DNA of 40,288 nt from contig JAFGSS010000185.1 of NCBI GenBank assembly GCA_016934555.1, forward strand, positions 1 to 40,288, read 5' to 3'. The notes beneath the pieces are model-generated. The model did no database searches and was not told where the DNA came from. It was given only the letters and a program-made list of their open reading frames with translations. Source of the stretch: Acidobacteriota bacterium (GTDB lineage Bacteria; Acidobacteriota; UBA6911). Made by a program: the position numbers and the translations under genes. Positions 26,681 to 34,805 of this stretch are shown one piece after another. Positions within the stretch are counted from its first letter, which is position 1, and every line of letters starts with the position of its first letter.

Positions 26681-28303
26681 ATGGCCAACTTCCAGGACAT
26701 CCCCTATCGCCGCATCCCCGGCCATTCCCCCCTGTTTCTGGATTACGTCGATCTTTCCCCCGGCATTTTGCGCTTTTTCGAGACCCCGCCAGTTAAACAG
26801 AAACTTGAGGCTTTTGCACGCAAGCAGTCTTCAAAGAAGTATTTTCCAAGACAGGAAATGGCCATTATCTTGGAGCGCCAGAACGCCCTCTATGGCGCCG
26901 GCGCCTCCCTGGCGGAGCAGATTGCGGAGCTGGCCCGGCCCGACAGCGTCGCCATCGTCACGGGCCAGCAGGTGGGGGTTTTCGGCGGCCCCCTCTACAC
27001 CGTCTACAAGGCCCTGACGGCCGTGGCGCTCGCGCAAGAGTTGCGGGAAAGCGGAATCCGGGCGGTCCCGGTTTTCTGGATGGAAACGGAAGACCACGAT
27101 CTGGCCGAGGCCACCCGTGTGTTCCGCACCGACCCCTCCCCCGGGACGGTGGAGGTGGCAAGGACGCTCTTCGGCAGGCACGCCCTCTCTCCGCGGCCGG
27201 TGGGATCCCTCACCCTTCCGTTGAAGATTCGTGACGTAAACGACGATTACGTTGGATCTATTCCAGAGTCACCCTTCCGTGCAACTGTGCGGGCGCTCCT
27301 CGAAGGAGCCTACGCGCCCGGAGCCTCGATGACTCTGGCATTCGCCCGCCTCCTGCGCTCGATCCTCCCGGGGCTGCTCCTGTTCGATCCCGCGGACCCG
27401 GAGGCCAAACGCCTGGCGGCCCCCGTCTTCCGGAAGGCGCTCGAAAACACGGACAGGATCGGCGCGACCCTCCGGGAAAGGGCCGAGGAGCTCGTCCAAG
27501 CCGGGTATCCTGTCCAGGTGCGCATCCGGGACGATGCCACCCTGCTGTTCATGGTCGAGGGGGAAAGGCGCGCACTGGAGCGGGAGTCCGAACGGTTCCG
27601 GCTGCGGGGCTTTGCGACCTCCTTCACCCCGGAGGATCTGCTGCGCCTGACGGAGGGCGCGCCGGAACGGTTCAGCCCCAACGTGCTGCTGCGCCCGGTA
27701 GTCCAGGATGCGCTCTTCCCCACCGCCGCCTACGTCGCCGGCCCCTCCGAAATCGCCTACTTCGCCCAGCTTGGCCCCCTCTACGCCTTGATGGACCGGC
27801 CCATGCCCGTCATCTGGCCCCGCAACGGCTTCACCCTGCTGAATCCCGAAACGACGGCGGAACTCGAGCGCCTGGGGATCGATCCGGAGGCCTGCCTGGC
27901 GGGAAGAGAGCGGATGTGGAAACAAGCCCCGCCATCATCCCGGGAGCTGGAAAGGCTGGAGGAACTCGAGCGGAGACTCGATCGCGACCTCCGGAAGATC
28001 GGTGCCGAGATCGGTGCCGTCGAGGCGGGACTCGAGCGCGCGGCGGCGAACTCCCGGAGCAAGATTCTGCACAATATGGGCCGGATGCGGGCGCGCACCC
28101 GGAGACTGTTGCCTATGGACAGGGCTGTCGACCGGCTGCTCGCACGCTGCCGCCCCGACGGGAAGCTGCAGGAACGGGGAGCGGGGATCCTCCCCTCCCT
28201 GGCCCGCTATGGGAGTCCGCTCATCGAACGCCTGCGGCGGGAGGCCAGGCCGGAAAATTTCGCCCACCGGGTGCTTCACCTCGAGAATTCGCCCCCGGCC
28301 TGA
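26681..28303 (+). CDS. bshC: Putative cysteine ligase of bacillithiol synthesis (BshC)
   Basis: BshC is thought to add cysteine to glucosaminyl-malate, the last step of the thiol cofactor bacillithiol. The 540-residue product, normal in length, shows the family's Rossmann-like core: AIVTGQQVGVFGGPLYTVYK (residues about 89-108) and VPVFWMETEDHDLAEA (about 126-141). FPTAAYVAGPSEIAYFAQL and a C-terminal coiled coil (about 420-475, rich in Glu/Arg/Leu) follow. The ATG at 26681 is where homology starts; no ribosome site is seen because a hairpin fills the space. bshA and bshB are not in the window. Presence of this gene in a diderm supports an Acidobacteriota-like host. Confidence 0.92.
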   Translation: MANFQDIPYRRIPGHSPLFLDYVDLSPGILRFFETPPVKQKLEAFARKQSSKKYFPRQEMAIILERQNALYGAGASLAEQIAELARPDSVAIVTGQQVGVFGGPLYTVYKALTAVALAQELRESGIRAVPVFWMETEDHDLAEATRVFRTDPSPGTVEVARTLFGRHALSPRPVGSLTLPLKIRDVNDDYVGSIPESPFRATVRALLEGAYAPGASMTLAFARLLRSILPGLLLFDPADPEAKRLAAPVFRKALENTDRIGATLRERAEELVQAGYPVQVRIRDDATLLFMVEGERRALERESERFRLRGFATSFTPEDLLRLTEGAPERFSPNVLLRPVVQDALFPTAAYVAGPSEIAYFAQLGPLYALMDRPMPVIWPRNGFTLLNPETTAELERLGIDPEACLAGRERMWKQAPPSSRELERLEELERRLDRDLRKIGAEIGAVEAGLERAAANSRSKILHNMGRMRARTRRLLPMDRAVDRLLARCRPDGKLQERGAGILPSLARYGSPLIERLRREARPENFAHRVLHLENSPPA

Positions 28304-28308
28304 CCGGG

Positions 28309-29325
28309 CTAATTCGAGGTCCCCGAAAGCAGGATCTCGATCTTGGCGTTCTCGCGCAGCTGCTGGATCAGCTTCGTCAGTTCGGCCTGCTCCTTCTGGC
28401 TGCGGAGCATTTCCGTCAGCTGCGGGGTGGCCTCCTCGAGCGTCGCCACACCCTCGGGCTTCTTGTCCGTAACCTTGATCACGCGGTAGCCGGAAGGGGT
28501 CTCGATCAGCCCGCATTCTCCGATGGCGAGCGCAAAGGCGACATCGGCGTACTTGGGATCCAGGACGTTTTTATTGGCGTACCCCAGGTCCCCCCCCTTA
28601 GCCGCCGATTCGTCGGCCGAATGCTCCCGCGCGAGTCTGGCGAAATCCTCCCCCTTCTTCGCCCGCGCCAGGAGGCCTTCGGCCCGCTGGCGGGCCAGGG
28701 CGTCCTGCTCGGGAGTCGCCCCCCCCCGGATGAGGATTTGGCTGGTCCGGATGATGTCGGGATGGGCGAACTCACTCGGGTGGTCCGTGTAGTACTTGGC
28801 CAGTTCCTCCGGGGTAATGGACACCGATTTGGAGATCGCCGCTTCCATGTATTTGGCGATCGTCAGCGTCTGCCGGAGGTTCTCCCGCAGGAGGTCGCGG
28901 TCGAGCATCTGGCGGGCCAGGTCGTTGTTCATTTCCGCGTCGCTCGCGTAGCCTTTGGCGATCCGGTCCATCTCGGCCTGCACCTCGGCGTCGGTGGCTC
29001 CGATCCCTTCGCCCACCGCCTTCTGATAGAGCAGGCGCGAATTGAGGACCGAGGTGATGGCGGCGACCGTCAGCTGGTTCCGGTAGTCCTCGCGCAAGTC
29101 CTTCCAATCGGGGCTCCCGATCCGGGCGAGTTCCCTGCGGATCAGCACCTCGAGCTCCCGTCCCGGGACCGGCTGGCCGTCGATGGTGGCCACGACGGCC
29201 GGGAAGATGGAGCCGGGAGCCGCCGCCTGCGCGGCGGGGGCCTGCGCGGCGGCGGAAAACGGGAGGCCGAACCCGGCCAGCGCCAGGCTTGAACAGAACA
29301 CTGCTTTTTTGACTAGAGTTTTCAC
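28309..29325 (-). CDS. Periplasmic parvulin-type peptidyl-prolyl isomerase (SurA/PrsA-like)
   Basis: This is an exported folding factor that probably assists outer-membrane or secreted proteins. The 338-residue product has a signal peptide ending SAAAQA (about residue 29). A SurA-N-like helical region (about 45-195) includes ELLIRRELAR-type helices. A single PpiC rotamase domain (about 200-305) shows RTSQILIRGG, GEDFARLAREHSAD, KGGDLGYANKNVLDP and TPSGYRVIKVTDK. It begins with GTG at 29325, with AAGGAGAGG upstream. It converges on bshC with a 5-base gap and diverges from the symporter. It could be called PrsA in some pipelines, but no lipobox is present. Confidence 0.92.
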   Translation of the reverse strand: MKTLVKKAVFCSSLALAGFGLPFSAAAQAPAAQAAAPGSIFPAVVATIDGQPVPGRELEVLIRRELARIGSPDWKDLREDYRNQLTVAAITSVLNSRLLYQKAVGEGIGATDAEVQAEMDRIAKGYASDAEMNNDLARQMLDRDLLRENLRQTLTIAKYMEAAISKSVSITPEELAKYYTDHPSEFAHPDIIRTSQILIRGGATPEQDALARQRAEGLLARAKKGEDFARLAREHSADESAAKGGDLGYANKNVLDPKYADVAFALAIGECGLIETPSGYRVIKVTDKKPEGVATLEEATPQLTEMLRSQKEQAELTKLIQQLRENAKIEILLSGTSN

Positions 29326-29454
29326 GATAAGACACCTCTCCTTGTACCCAAATGTGCTCCTCAGATTACACCATATCCCGCCGCCGACCGAACAAAATCC
29401 ACCCTCCCGCCCCCCCCGCCTCCCCGCCGGACCGGAAAACTGCGGAGTTTACGG

Positions 29455-29483
29455 TTGCACTCCCCGGGCGGCGAAATTACACT
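29455..29483 (+). promoter_or_regulatory. Candidate promoter for the symporter
   Basis: TTGCAC (29455-29460) and TACACT (29478-29483) are 17 bases apart, 24 bases upstream of the symporter ATG. The predicted start near 29490 leaves a short leader that still contains the GGGGGA ribosome site. Confidence 0.35.
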
Positions 29484-29506
29484 AACCCGCATTCCGGGGG
29501 AAAAGC

Positions 29507-30949
29507 ATGGGATTCAACTGGGTGGACGGGTTCATCGTCCTGGCGTACCTGCTGGGGATCACGCTGTTCGGCATCCATTTCCGCAAGAAGCAGCAGTCGA
29601 TGCACACCTATTTTCTTGGCGGGAAGACGGCCCCCGCCTGGGTGCTGGCCCTCTCGATCGTGGGGACCGAGACCAGCACCCTGACCATCATCAGCACCCC
29701 CGGAATCGCCTTCGCCGGGAACCTCAGCTTTCTGCAGCTGATCCTGGGATATCTGGTCGGGAGGGTATTCATCTCCCTCATCCTCATCCCCGCCTATTTC
29801 AAGGGGGAGATGTACACCGCCTACGAGCTGATGCAGCGCCGGTTCGGCCCCCGCGTCAAGCACGCCACCGCGAGCATGTTCCTCATCACCCGCGCCCTGG
29901 CCGAGGGGGTCCGGGTCTTCGCCATCGCGATCGTCGTCGGGATCGTGCTCGGCTCAGGGGATATCTGGTCCATCCTGATCATTTCGGCCCTGACCCTGAT
30001 CTACACCTTCCAGGGGGGGTTCACCGCCGTCATCTGGACCGACGTGGTGCAGCTCGGCATCTACCTCGGGTGCACCGCCATCACCTTCTTCGTCATCCTG
30101 GGCATGATCCCCAACGGCTGGGAGGGGGTGCTGGCCGCCGCGGGACCGAAGTTCGCCGTCTGGGACTTCTCTCCCGACATCCACATCCCCTATACCTTCT
30201 GGGCCGGCATCATCGGGGGCGCCTTCCTCACCACGGCCAGCCACGGGGTGGATCAGCTGATCGTGCAGCGCCTCCTGGCGGCCAAAAACGAGCGGGACAG
30301 CAAGATCGCCCTGCTGTCGAGCGGCGTCATCGTCCTGTTTCAATTCACGCTTTTCCTCGTCATCGGCGTCATGCTCTACAGCTTCTACCACTACCACCCG
30401 GAGCTGGCGGCCCCCGCCGCCGCCGACAGGATCTTTCCCACCTTCATCGTGAGCTATCTCCCGCACGGGGTCCGCGGCATCATGGTCGCGGCCATCCTGG
30501 CCGCCGCTATGTCGAACCTCAGCAGCGCCCTGAACGCGATGGCCTCGACCACCGTCGTCGATTTCGTGCGCCCCTTCTTCCGCAACAACCTGTCATCGGC
30601 AAGCCAGCTGCGGATATCGCGCTGGTTCACCGTTTTCTGGGGCGTCGCCCTGGCGGCTCTGGCCGTGCTCTCGCGCGGGGTCGGGTCGGTCCTGGAGGCG
30701 GGGCTGACGATCGCCTCGATCACCTACGGGAGCATGCTGGGGGTGTTCCTGCTGGGAGTGCTGACCAAACGGGCCAACGAATATGGCGCCATTGCGGGCA
30801 TGGCGGCCGGGCTTGTCTCCATGCTCGGCGTCTGGGTCGCGAGCGACGTCGCCTTCACCTGGTACGTTCTGATCGGGACCGTCATCACCTTCGCCGTCGG
30901 GTACGCGGCGAGCCTCCTGTCCGCCCGGGGTACCGTCGCGAACGCCTAG
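29507..30949 (+). CDS. Sodium:solute symporter (SSS family)
   Basis: This is an inner-membrane transporter using the sodium gradient to take up a small solute. The 480-residue product has about 13 hydrophobic helices. It begins FNWVDGFIVLAYLLGITLFG and continues with the family segments TYFLGGKTAPAWVLALSIVG and TETSTLTIISTPG. YTAYELMQRRFGPRVKHATA is the loop before TM4, and TFQGGFTAVIWTDVVQLGIY is the sugar-symporter-like TM5/6 region. SHGVDQLIVQRLLAAKN is a classic SSS motif. The likely substrate is a sugar or sugar acid, but this cannot be fixed. The gene ends in a CTAG shared with the stop of the convergent L,D-transpeptidase gene. Confidence 0.93.
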   Translation: MGFNWVDGFIVLAYLLGITLFGIHFRKKQQSMHTYFLGGKTAPAWVLALSIVGTETSTLTIISTPGIAFAGNLSFLQLILGYLVGRVFISLILIPAYFKGEMYTAYELMQRRFGPRVKHATASMFLITRALAEGVRVFAIAIVVGIVLGSGDIWSILIISALTLIYTFQGGFTAVIWTDVVQLGIYLGCTAITFFVILGMIPNGWEGVLAAAGPKFAVWDFSPDIHIPYTFWAGIIGGAFLTTASHGVDQLIVQRLLAAKNERDSKIALLSSGVIVLFQFTLFLVIGVMLYSFYHYHPELAAPAAADRIFPTFIVSYLPHGVRGIMVAAILAAAMSNLSSALNAMASTTVVDFVRPFFRNNLSSASQLRISRWFTVFWGVALAALAVLSRGVGSVLEAGLTIASITYGSMLGVFLLGVLTKRANEYGAIAGMAAGLVSMLGVWVASDVAFTWYVLIGTVITFAVGYAASLLSARGTVANA

Positions 30950-31422
30950 CCGATTTCCACGGGGGTCCCGGCCGGCACCCGGTCGAACAGCTCCTGGATG
31001 TCCTCGTTGCGCATCCGGACGCAGCCGTGGGAACGGGGCTCCCCCATCGGCTCCGTGTCCGGCGTCCCGTGGATGTAGATGTAGCGCTGCATGGTGTCCC
31101 GCTCCCCCAGCCGGTTGACCCCCGCTTCGCACCCCGAAAGCCAGAGGATCCGGCTGAGCACCCAGTCTCTTTCGGGGAAGCGTGCGGCCAGCTCGGGGGA
31201 CCAGACCTCCCCCGTGGGGCGCCGGCTGACCAGCACGGCGCCGCGCGGCAGCCCGGCGCCGATTTTGGCCCGCACGACATGGTGGCCGCGCGGCGTCCCC
31301 CCGCTCCCCTTGAGTTCGCCCGCCCCCCGGGCGGCGGTCGACACCGGGTAGCGCGCGAGGGTCTCACCCCTGTCCCCCAGCAGGGTCAGCGTCTGCCGGG
31401 CTATGGAAATCTCGATCTTCAT
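30946..31422 (-). CDS. L,D-transpeptidase (YkuD domain), no signal peptide
   Basis: YkuD enzymes cross-link peptidoglycan or attach proteins to it through a catalytic cysteine. The 158-residue product is nearly all domain. IYIHGTPDTEPMG gives His118, and SHGCVRM (131-137) gives the nucleophile Cys134, so the active site is intact. There is no signal peptide or membrane segment in front of the domain, which is odd for an enzyme acting outside the cell. The ATG at 31422 follows the upstream gene's stop by 9 bases, so an N-terminal extension in this frame would overlap that gene. It is probably co-transcribed with the tannase-like gene. Its stop overlaps that of the symporter by four bases. Confidence 0.92.
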   Translation of the reverse strand: MKIEISIARQTLTLLGDRGETLARYPVSTAARGAGELKGSGGTPRGHHVVRAKIGAGLPRGAVLVSRRPTGEVWSPELAARFPERDWVLSRILWLSGCEAGVNRLGERDTMQRYIYIHGTPDTEPMGEPRSHGCVRMRNEDIQELFDRVPAGTPVEIG

Positions 31423-31431
31423 CCTTACCCG

Positions 31432-32994
31432 TTACGGTTCCACGCAGGTGAAATTGGCGGCGTCGTCGATGTCCCCACTCCCCTTGTAGCGGGCCACCTT
31501 GGGATAGGCGCACACGGGCCGGGTCCGGTAGACATCACCCCCCCCGCCCATGGCGCCGCCCCCGGCCCCCTTGCGGTGGGAGTAAATGATCACCTCGGGC
31601 TCCTTCCCCTTCTCGACCCAGCTCTCGATCGCCGAAAAGGCGTCGAAATCCCCCTCGTTCATCACGAACCCGGGGCATCCGCCGGAACCGGGGACGGAGA
31701 AGAGGCGCACGAAATCCTGCGTCTCGCCGCGCCCGCCCATTGTCCGTTCCACGCTCTTATAATACTCGACGAACTGCCGCGGGGGGAGCGCCAGGCTGTT
31801 CCAGGAAGAGACCATGATCATCTTCCCCCCCGACTGCTTGAACGCCCGGAGATCGGGGCTGTCGTTGTCGACATATTTCGAGGTCCGTTCGATCCCCAGG
31901 CGGGTGTCGCGGTCGACGTCGAAGGTGCGCCAGTCCCAGTCGGGGTCCTGGAAGACCATCCCCTTGAAGTAATTGAGGTTGACCGAGAAGGGCTCCTTTT
32001 CGATCATGAACGCCCAGCCCAGTTCACTCCCCGGTTCGAACCCGCTGTAGATCGGGCTGCCGTCCTTGAACTTCGCCCCGGCGTAGATCTTCCGGGCGGT
32101 GTCGACCTGGCCTGCGGTCAGGCAGGAAGGGGCGTCCGCCCCCCGGCACTGGAGGGTGCCAGGGTCGAATCGGCACCTGGTCGGGTCGCCGATGAGGCCG
32201 TCGACCAGGCCGTCGTCGGCATCGCAGGCATCCAGGGCCGCCTTGTTGATCAGTTCGAGCTTCGAGACCGGGATGTAGCCCGGCCCGTCGACTCCGTCCT
32301 TGAGCGCCACCCAGCTGATGTAGAGTGAACCCGGCTGCAGGCGGGAGATCTGGAAGGCAGGGTCGCCGACGACGATGCCGTCGAAATCGTCCGGGTAGCG
32401 CTGCGCCTCGGAAACCCCCTGGTTCCCCCCGTTGTGGCAGCTGTTCCAGAAGGAATACCGTACCGGTTTGCCGTAGTAGCGCCGTGCCATCTCCTTGGTC
32501 ACCACCGCCATCTCGTGCACCGCCCGGTAGCCCCAGTCGGCCCATTTTTCGGGATGCCCGATGGCCCACTGGAAGTCGGGGTCCACGTGCCCGGTGTCGG
32601 TCCCCCCGGCGACGTACCCCCGCTCCATGATCGCGGCCAGGCCGGAAGGGGAAAGCGAGCCGATGAAGCCGGGGTTGCCGGCCGCCAGGAACTTCCCGTT
32701 CCAGTTCTCCGCCGCGGGAAGCCAGACCTCGATCCCGATGCGGGAATCGGCCGTCGGCGCCGAGTAAGCCTCGACGCGGCAGAAGGGGGCGTTGACCTTC
32801 CGGGGCGGGGCGTTCAGGAAGCCCGACTGTGCCGGCAGCTCGAACCCGGGGCTTCCGGCCCGCGCGGAGGTGATGGTGACGTTGGGGATCCTGACCGACG
32901 CGAGGCTTTCGCACGACTGCTGCGCGCCGCCCGGGCGCGCCAGGAAGATCAATCCGGCCAGCAGGACGGCCGACAGGAAACGGCGGGAACTCAT
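31432..32994 (-). CDS. Secreted tannase/feruloyl esterase-family protein with altered catalytic triad
   Basis: The 520-residue product has a signal peptide (about 1-25, ending GGAQQ) and aligns end to end with tannase/feruloyl-esterase family members. Visible family motifs are NWNGKFLAAGNPGF, EAQRYPDDFDGIVVGDPA, the calcium-site-like CDADDGLVDGLIGDPTRC, and TRPVCAYPKVARYKGSGD near the C-terminus. Active members have the CS-D-HC motif. Here GCSTGG is replaced by SCHNGG (Ser becomes His187), the GWAD-type segment by SWNS (398-400, Asp lost), and HC by GC (His becomes Gly439). The two flanking cysteines, Cys186 and Cys440, remain. It is therefore probably not a classical serine esterase. GAGGAGGAGC precedes the ATG. 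Confidence 0.9.
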   Translation of the reverse strand: MSSRRFLSAVLLAGLIFLARPGGAQQSCESLASVRIPNVTITSARAGSPGFELPAQSGFLNAPPRKVNAPFCRVEAYSAPTADSRIGIEVWLPAAENWNGKFLAAGNPGFIGSLSPSGLAAIMERGYVAGGTDTGHVDPDFQWAIGHPEKWADWGYRAVHEMAVVTKEMARRYYGKPVRYSFWNSCHNGGNQGVSEAQRYPDDFDGIVVGDPAFQISRLQPGSLYISWVALKDGVDGPGYIPVSKLELINKAALDACDADDGLVDGLIGDPTRCRFDPGTLQCRGADAPSCLTAGQVDTARKIYAGAKFKDGSPIYSGFEPGSELGWAFMIEKEPFSVNLNYFKGMVFQDPDWDWRTFDVDRDTRLGIERTSKYVDNDSPDLRAFKQSGGKMIMVSSWNSLALPPRQFVEYYKSVERTMGGRGETQDFVRLFSVPGSGGCPGFVMNEGDFDAFSAIESWVEKGKEPEVIIYSHRKGAGGGAMGGGGDVYRTRPVCAYPKVARYKGSGDIDDAANFTCVEP

Positions 32995-33101
32995 GCGTGC
33001 TCCTCCTCATGCCAGGTCCATCGGGGACAACTTGACGGAATGATTCAGGGTGGCGCCATTATACACCCCCTGCGGGCGACGGCTCACAAAGATATTGCTA
33101 T

Positions 33102-33130
33102 TTCGCACCGGTTATTGTCTCATCCATAAT
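33102..33130 (+). promoter_or_regulatory. Candidate promoter for the MFS gene
   Basis: TTCGCA (33102-33107) and CATAAT (33125-33130, five of six matches) are 17 bases apart in the 182-base gap between two divergent genes. The predicted start near 33137 gives a leader of about 40 bases containing the AAAGGAG ribosome site. Confidence 0.4.
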
Positions 33131-33176
33131 TCAACCCGGCGGCACCCGCCAGCGCTTTGCAATAAAGGAGACATCG

Positions 33177-34751
33177 ATGGCCGAGGAAGCGGCGAAGTAT
33201 TCGAAAAAGCAGGTTCTGTGGGGACTGGTGGCCATCTTCGCCGTCTACGGCACGGTGGCCTACTCGGTGCAGACGCTGACCATTGCCCGGCCGAAGATCA
33301 CGGCCGACCTGGACGGGCTGTCGCTGTACGCCTGGTCGGTGTCGATCCCCGCGCTCGTCATGGCCCTGGTGACCGTCATCTTCGGGAAACTCTCGGATAT
33401 GTACGGGCGGCGCCTCATCCTGATGATCGCCCTGTCGGCCTCGCTCGCCGGGACCGTCCTCTCCGCCCTCAGTCCCACCTTCGTGTTTTTGATCGTGGCG
33501 AGCGCGATCGCGGCCGTGGGCGCCGGGGCGATGATGCCGCTGGTCTTCGCCGTGGTCGGCGACCTATTCCCGCCCACCGAGCGGGCCAAGTGGGTCGGCC
33601 TCCTCAATATCCCGCTCGGGGTGTTCACCCTGACCGGCCCCGCACTGGGCGGCTTCATCGTGGATTCGCTGAACTGGCGCTACCTGTTCTGGCTGGCGGT
33701 CCCCCTGCTTGTCCTCTGCCTCGTCACCGTGCCGATGGGCGTCCCTTCCATGGCCAACCGGGATAAGAGCCGCAAAATCGACCTCAAGGGCTGTTTCTGG
33801 ATGGCGCTCGCGGCCTCGAGCTCCATCCTCGCCTTTTCCTTCGCCGGCACGACCTTCCCCTGGCTCTCCACGCCGATCCTGGGCCTCCTCCTCCTCTCGG
33901 TCGTCTGCTGGGTCGTCTTCGTCCGGGTCGAAACGCGCGCCGGGGAGCCGATCCTCGATCCGATCGTGCTCCGCAACCGCTCCTTCAGCACCGTGGCGCT
34001 GGCCACCTTCTTCTCCTCTTTCGGGACGATGGGGATGATGATGTACTTCCCGATGTTCCTGCAGGGGGTGCAGGGAATCAGCACGCTCCAGAGCGGCTTC
34101 ATCACGACCCCCTACGGGGTGCTGACGGCCTTCATGGGGGTCCCCGCCGGCTACGCCATCGCCCGCACGGGGCGCTTCAAATGGATGTTCGTGGCGGGGT
34201 ACGGCCTGCTGGTGGCCGCCATGTTCGCCCTGATCCTCTTCGGCGCCGGCACCCCGGTCGCGTGGAGCGTGGCGGTGGCCGTGCTGGCGGGGCTGGGCTA
34301 CGGCGTCATCCCGACGATCAACACCGTGGTGGTGCAGAACGCGGTCCCGATGCGGCTGATGGGGGTGGCGATGGGGGCCATCTTCTTCTTCCTCAACATC
34401 GGGTCGGCCATCTCCCCCGCGATCCTGGGCTCGACGATGAACGTCGCCTACGCGCGCGCGCTCGAGCAGTCGCTGCCGCCGGAACTGAAAGTGACGGCGG
34501 ACGCGCGGATCCTGGAGGCCATCGACGATCCCCAGGTGCTGCTGTCGGCCCCCGCCATGGAGGACCTCCGCAAGGTGCTCGACGGGAAGACCTCCGGCGG
34601 CGAACCGCTCTTTGACCGAACCCTCGCCGCCGTGCGCGGGTCGCTCGAGGCGGGAGTGCGCGCCATCTTCTGGATCGGCGCGGCGATGACCCTCCTCTCC
34701 TTCCTCATCGTCGCGACCATTCCCGGAAAAACCCGGGGAGGGGAGGAGTAG
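33177..34751 (+). CDS. MFS drug:H+ antiporter-like transporter (DHA2, 14 helices)
   Basis: This is an inner-membrane major facilitator superfamily exporter. The 524-residue product has about 14 hydrophobic helices. Motif A is clear as FGKLSDMYGRRLILM (about 69-83). A motif C-like GVFTLTGPALGGFI (about 150-163) marks it as an antiporter. The overall plan matches EmrB/QacA-type DHA2 transporters. A periplasmic loop between the last helices (about 425-485) is unusually long. The ribosome site AAAGGAGACATCG precedes the ATG. It is divergent from the tannase-like gene and convergent with the NTF2-like gene, with which it may form a functional group. The substrate is unknown; aromatic compounds are a guess from context. 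Confidence 0.9.
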   Translation: MAEEAAKYSKKQVLWGLVAIFAVYGTVAYSVQTLTIARPKITADLDGLSLYAWSVSIPALVMALVTVIFGKLSDMYGRRLILMIALSASLAGTVLSALSPTFVFLIVASAIAAVGAGAMMPLVFAVVGDLFPPTERAKWVGLLNIPLGVFTLTGPALGGFIVDSLNWRYLFWLAVPLLVLCLVTVPMGVPSMANRDKSRKIDLKGCFWMALAASSSILAFSFAGTTFPWLSTPILGLLLLSVVCWVVFVRVETRAGEPILDPIVLRNRSFSTVALATFFSSFGTMGMMMYFPMFLQGVQGISTLQSGFITTPYGVLTAFMGVPAGYAIARTGRFKWMFVAGYGLLVAAMFALILFGAGTPVAWSVAVAVLAGLGYGVIPTINTVVVQNAVPMRLMGVAMGAIFFFLNIGSAISPAILGSTMNVAYARALEQSLPPELKVTADARILEAIDDPQVLLSAPAMEDLRKVLDGKTSGGEPLFDRTLAAVRGSLEAGVRAIFWIGAAMTLLSFLIVATIPGKTRGGEE

Positions 34752-34758
34752 GCCGGGA

Positions 34759-34798
34759 GGGGGAGCGGACCGGCGAACCCGCCGGCCCGCCCCCCTTT
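34759..34798. terminator. Hairpin terminator between convergent genes
   Basis: GGGGG-A-GCGG-A-CCGGCG pairs with CGCCGG-C-CCGC-CCCCC around an AACC loop (34759-34795), about 15 pairs with two small irregularities, followed by TTT on the plus strand. It lies seven bases after the MFS stop and 10 bases past the NTF2-like gene's stop on the other strand. It is the only clear terminator-like hairpin between convergent genes in the window. Confidence 0.6.
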
Positions 34799-34805
34799 CC
34801 CTCCG

